NCBI GenBank assembly: GCA_037975125.1
Contig: JAJQOW010000192.1
Location: forward strand, 93,437 to 157,436
Length of the DNA: 64,000 bases
Direction: 5' to 3'
Origin: Latrodectus hesperus
Taxonomy: Eukaryota; Arthropoda; Arachnida; Araneae; Theridiidae
Part shown: in pieces, positions 59,521 through 64,000 of the stretch
Position numbering within the stretch: the first letter of the stretch is position 1
Layout: every line of letters starts with the position of its first letter
Position numbers and translations under genes: made by a program
The notes under the pieces: generated by a model
The model's input: the letters and a program-made list of their open reading frames with translations, nothing else
Told to the model about the DNA's origin: nothing
Database searches by the model: none

Positions 59521-62500
59521 CTGAAATCTCATCCAATGAAACGTTGAAGGAAAATATAAACATAAAGGTTAGCACTATACTAAAATTATAAATGTTCCAA
59601 CATTTTCAATAAAAACACTTAACTAAGAAAGTTGTAGATAAGTTTCATGAATAAATGTGTATTAAGTTTAATTTTTTAATTTATATTATATAATGATCAC
59701 ACACATAAATAACTCGAATAACAATCAAAATATATTTAACGAGAAAATACTCTCAATTAATGTAACTGAAATAAATAAGGTAACTTGATTATCTAATGAA
59801 TATAATTTTTGAAAACTGTAAATTAAATTAAAAAAAAAAACTGAGACGACAGCACATTTGTTTCTTCCATTTAAAGGCATCTGTTATCATTATCTTGAAT
59901 ATACGCATAATAAAGAACAGAAGAAGGAATAAAAAAATATAGCAGATAAACCTTCCTAACTATCAATAAAATATAGGCATAAAATCTATACTAATCACAA
60001 GAGAATGAAAGTTAGTTTGTTAACAAAAATTTCAATTGTGTAGGGATTGTTTAGTAATTTACAATACTGCATAAATCATAAGGAAAGATGTTGAATATAC
60101 TTAAAATAATCCCAAAATTTATTTGTAACTGGTACCATACCAACAGAACATCATATTTCATAATTTGTAATAGAAATGTCATTATAATTTTTACCGCAGA
60201 TTGAAGATATTTTCATCTTGAAGCAAAAGCAAAGGAAAATTTAGAATAAGTATGCTTTCAGAGGATACTACAATAATATAGGATAATATCTGACATAAAT
60301 TTATAATTATTGTAAGCTTTATTGAGATTTTAATTGATTTAGTAATTCTAGATATATGATTGATTACTGAAATTATCGATTTCATTTTTATTATGGAAAA
60401 ATTAATAAATGATTTGATTTCAAATAAGAAAAATATCTACATTTTCATCTATCCATATATAAAAATGTGTTTTGGAAAGCTTGTATAAAATATTTGCAAT
60501 TAGCTCAGAAAAATCATTTGTGAAATTAAAAAAAAAATCAATAAGCACATGAGAAATATATTTAGAGTCTCAAATCAACTGACTCACATAAACTCTTTGA
60601 TTTTCAGCTGAAATCGACAAATTAGATTTCTTTTTATATTTTTCAATAGTCGATATCATTCTTTTTCAGCATTTGTGATTTAATGTTTAAAAAACTTAAA
60701 TAAGTTCCAAGTGAAATTTTCTCCGAAAGAAGCTTAAAAGTGACCATCGATTAAAAATATTCTGTCATTGAAATCTGTAAGAAAAATTAATACTGTAAAA
60801 TTAATTAAAAAAAATAAAATAAGAATTTTAATAAACAACGAGTAATGGTTAGATGACCAACTAAGAAATTCACCAGATCAATCAGAAAACCAAAATGCCT
60901 TTTTAACTTCTGTTACTTATAATAATATTTTACTTTATTTTGATTGAAAGTTGAAATAAAACATTGCATTATTTTTGTTTCATATAATAAATGAATGTGC
61001 TTTCAGATCTATCATTTATGATATTCAAGTATGCATTAGAAGAAATTCGTAACTGCAACGATGCGAGTATCTAAATTACTTTCGATTTAAAACGAGACAA
61101 AAACTGTTAATATAAGCTAAACAAGATAAGGATAAGTTTCTTTTATTTGTTTGCATTTTTTATTGAAGGAAAAAATAATCATTTACTCGAGCTTCCAAAT
61201 TTAGGTAAAGGATAACAGTAAAGTACACACATTTATACTCGATAAAATATTCATCAGTATTGAAATGCTTACAGCTTTAGTTTTCCTTTTTCCGGGTATT
61301 CAAAATATAGAAGGATTCGCTGGAATATTATATTTATATTAAGGAGAGTTTCAAACTCAAATCACATTTAAATAATCATTAAGACTGAATATTCAGCTGC
61401 TAAAATTAGATGACACAATGATTTCTCATATTACCTGTATGAATTCAGAGGCAGGAAAAATATTTTCTCAAATTTATTTACCACTTTAAACACATTACTT
61501 CCTCCCAAGATATATGTGTAATTCAACTGAACAACATCATATCGATATAAATAAAATACTAATTATCTAATTGATAAATTACTGTCTGGAGTTGCATTGA
61601 GATTAACGGCACAGAAGGAAATCAATATATAAATTTTAAAAGAAATTTTGATATTTCACAAAAAAATGTTGAAACCCACGGAACATTTACGATTATTGGG
61701 ATTATTCGTTTGATGATGACGAAACAAACATAAAAAGAGAAAGATATTCTACAATAAAAAAATACGTTCGCTTATAACACAGCATGAAATCTTCGCAGAG
61801 AAGAAAGTTCTATGAAATGGAAACGCATTTCCACGCATAACATTTGACTATATTTTACGAACATTATAACGGCACTTTCATAGGATTCATCCCAAATGGA
61901 GATTGCTCTGTACGTGTATCATTAATAATGGGTATCAGAATCTTATTAGAATTTAATATTCTTGCTATCCTTCAAAAAATAAAGCCGTCAAGTGAATCTT
62001 TTTATCCTCACACGAATCTTTTGCTTATGTGGAAAAATACGGACCATCCTCTAGTTGACACTTAAAATAAGAATATTCTTTGATGTGTGATAAAATAACT
62101 TGTATTTATATTACGCAATTTAAAATCACCCATGCATTGCAATAACAGCATTCACAAGCCTTTGTTTCAACAGCAGCAATGTCCTCAGATGGTATAAGCT
62201 GCATCGAAAACATTTAATTGTTGATAAAATTAAGTAATTTAATAAATGACTGAATTACAACTAATTGTGAATACATTGAGGTGAGTTAGAAAAAAAGATT
62301 TTAAACAAAGTTATGAAAACTATAATAAGGAGGTAACTAAATATTAAAAATTGCAATACCTTTTAAATATATGAAGGGACTTGAGTGTAGAGTTTCGTTT
62401 TTTGAAAATTCCAATTTAATGTTACTTGAATCAAACCATTTTATCCGATACCCATTAAGATCAGTACAGACAACCAAAATGGATTTCACATTCAGTTTCT

Positions 62501-63659
62501 CACCACAATAGTTACATTCTGGGAAGGGGTTGCTATTAAGAGAGCAAATAGTTTTGAGTCAGGGGCACACGTGTATGTTCCATTCGAGAGAGAGAGAGAG
62601 AAGTCTTGTCAATAAAATTTTACAACGTCTTAAAATTTAACCTCCTGGGTGACAAATTTGATTTAATGATATGAAGCTTATTACTAATCCCTTGATACCA
62701 CTTTTTAAGCCAAAGACAACACTGCGAATGATTGACAGCAGATTTCAAGACAGCATAAAAAAATTGCTTGAATTAGGAATACTGAAGCTAATTTTGCAGT
62801 GTTGTCTACCAATGCCTTTCCCCCAATTCACACATGAAGTGGAAAATAGAAATAAAATCAAGGCTCTTTAGAAAAGAACTGTTAATGAATATTTTTGATT
62901 CTCTTAATAAGTGAATTATCTCTCTCTCAGTAGTTGGATTTTATAACCTCATAAAATCAATGCATGAATTGGATTTTTGAATTTTATGTAAATCAATATA
63001 ATTGAAAGTTAAATAAACAATCAACCTCAAAAGAGGAAAAAGAGTGGAGTTCATAGTTGAGTTTGTGGTATTTAAAAAGAAATGCACGTGCATTTGGAAT
63101 TTCGAAATATCTGTAAAAACTTGGTTGTTGATTAAACATAAATTTAAAATTGAGTTAAAAATGAAGAACTTTATAAAATTCATAATTGAATTGATGCAAG
63201 ATATGCTGCGTTTTATACATAGGGAATAAAATCGCGTGAAAACATTATTTCTATAAACATTTACATCCAAAAATCATCTCAAAGTTAAATTTGCGTTCCT
63301 TTTTGAAAATCAGAAATAAAGATTAGTAGTGGGTAAAGGGTGTCTATTAATCACGACAGAGAAAACTTTTAATATAGGGGATTATTTCCTCAATATTTAA
63401 ACTTAAGTAAGAATGTACTTTGCTTTTAAGAAGCACACAAAATATTACTTTGAAGCAAGATTGATAGATACAGCATCATAATAAATACCCAAGGGTTATA
63501 CATGTCGACTTCTTGGAGGCAGGTATATAGAAAAAAATGATATATCAAATGCTTTAGAATTTTAAAAGAAGAATATTCTCACATATTATATATTGGAATT
63601 TCTAGATGGTGAAGCTGTACCTTGTCAACAGATCACGCAAACACATTCATTACAACATC
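59521..63659. other. Noncoding AT-rich region
   Basis: No supported gene. The 66-codon frame at 62671-62871 (IDSRFQDSIKKLLELGILKL) has no clear family. A short (GA)n run is at 62586-62601. Confidence 0.55.
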
Positions 63660-64000
63660 ACATTGTTTGTTTTATTTTCAAGATTTTATTTATTATGTAA
63701 ACTGGTAGTTTCTTATTTTTATATATATGTATAAAAAAGAAAACGGTAGCTAAGATTTTATGACGGAATGTCCAAAATTGTACATGCTTTGCCAAGAATA
63801 AAGTTTTTGGAGAATGTGTATCTTTTTTTTTATATATGTCGCCGGCAGAATCGACAATTTCCCTAGTTGCACAGTCCGGAGCGAGCACAGTTAGAAGAAC
63901 AAGTCTTACTTCAACCACGTCCAAAACCGAAATTTCTATAAAATGATAGCTGGAGTAAGTCAACTTCTAGTTATGAGAAGCTGACCCTTGGCTTTAGATA
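63660..64000 (-). repeat. LINE 3' tail repeat, third copy (runs to right edge)
   Basis: On the minus strand it has CCAAGGGTCAGCTTC at its start (about 63985-63970). Then come ACTTTATTCTTGGCAAAGCA, GTACAATTTTGGACATTCCG and the end AACTACCAGTTTACATAATA. The same elements, in the same order, occur at 13685-13540 and (partly) 20030-20145. Coding text on the minus strand at 63963-63830 may be the end of an associated ORF. The element continues beyond the window. Confidence 0.55.

Overview
The window looks like AT-rich arthropod DNA, probably arachnid (a spider is my best guess). It has long introns and intergenic spacers, (AT)n microsatellites and several tRNA-derived SINEs, and it carries a broad mix of eukaryotic transposons: LTR, LINE, Helitron, Merlin, mariner, pogo/Tigger and hAT. 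Nothing bacterial is present, and I found no complete host protein-coding gene. The taxon is an inference from element content, not a database match.

Layout. 1-1182 (minus): a young, internally deleted Ty3/gypsy element with its LTR, a tRNA-Ala-type primer binding site and an open RNase H-integrase frame running off the left edge. 1498-3403: two terminal-inverted-repeat (TIR) elements, the larger with perfect 8-bp target duplications. 4950-7225: LINE reverse transcriptase/endonuclease relics (minus), a direct duplication of the RT part, an (AT)n tract and a gypsy gag relic. 8511-9450: degenerate Merlin transposon. 12015-13305: direct duplications. 13540-14295: LINE tail and RNase H relic (minus). 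14800-19400: nearly full-length Jockey-type LINE (plus), broken by frameshifts and by a SINE with a 14-bp target duplication. 20000-27220: mostly noncoding, with LINE relics and a 65-bp LINE tail insertion. 27475-29830: hAT relics.

30572-33442 and 44609-48990 are two diverged copies of one segment. Each begins with a promoter-like stretch and a possible noncoding first exon, followed by a short ATG-bearing exon with a strong splice donor. Each also holds a mariner relic. Copy 2 additionally holds a Merlin transposase pseudogene, and a 388-bp SINE lies just upstream of it. Between the copies is an almost intact 7.8-kb Helitron (33762-41524, minus) encoding a two-exon Rep-helicase. Its leader region is split by a 1.25-kb nonautonomous Merlin element with perfect 8-bp target duplications.

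49060-49445: RTE-like LINE relic. 51928-52888: pogo/Tigger element with TIRs and the C-terminal transposase. 55800-56124: unidentified coding-like stretch. 56590-57945: R1/I-type LINE with RNase H. 58018-58217: LINE ORF1 relic. 58409-58588: second copy of the first SINE family. 58735-59520: BEL/Pao relic. 59530-64000: little recognisable except a LINE 3' tail at the right edge.

The most useful content is the set of dateable insertions (Merlin inside Helitron, SINE inside Jockey, SINEs with clean target duplications) and the duplicated promoter/exon segment, which is the best pointer to a real host gene.
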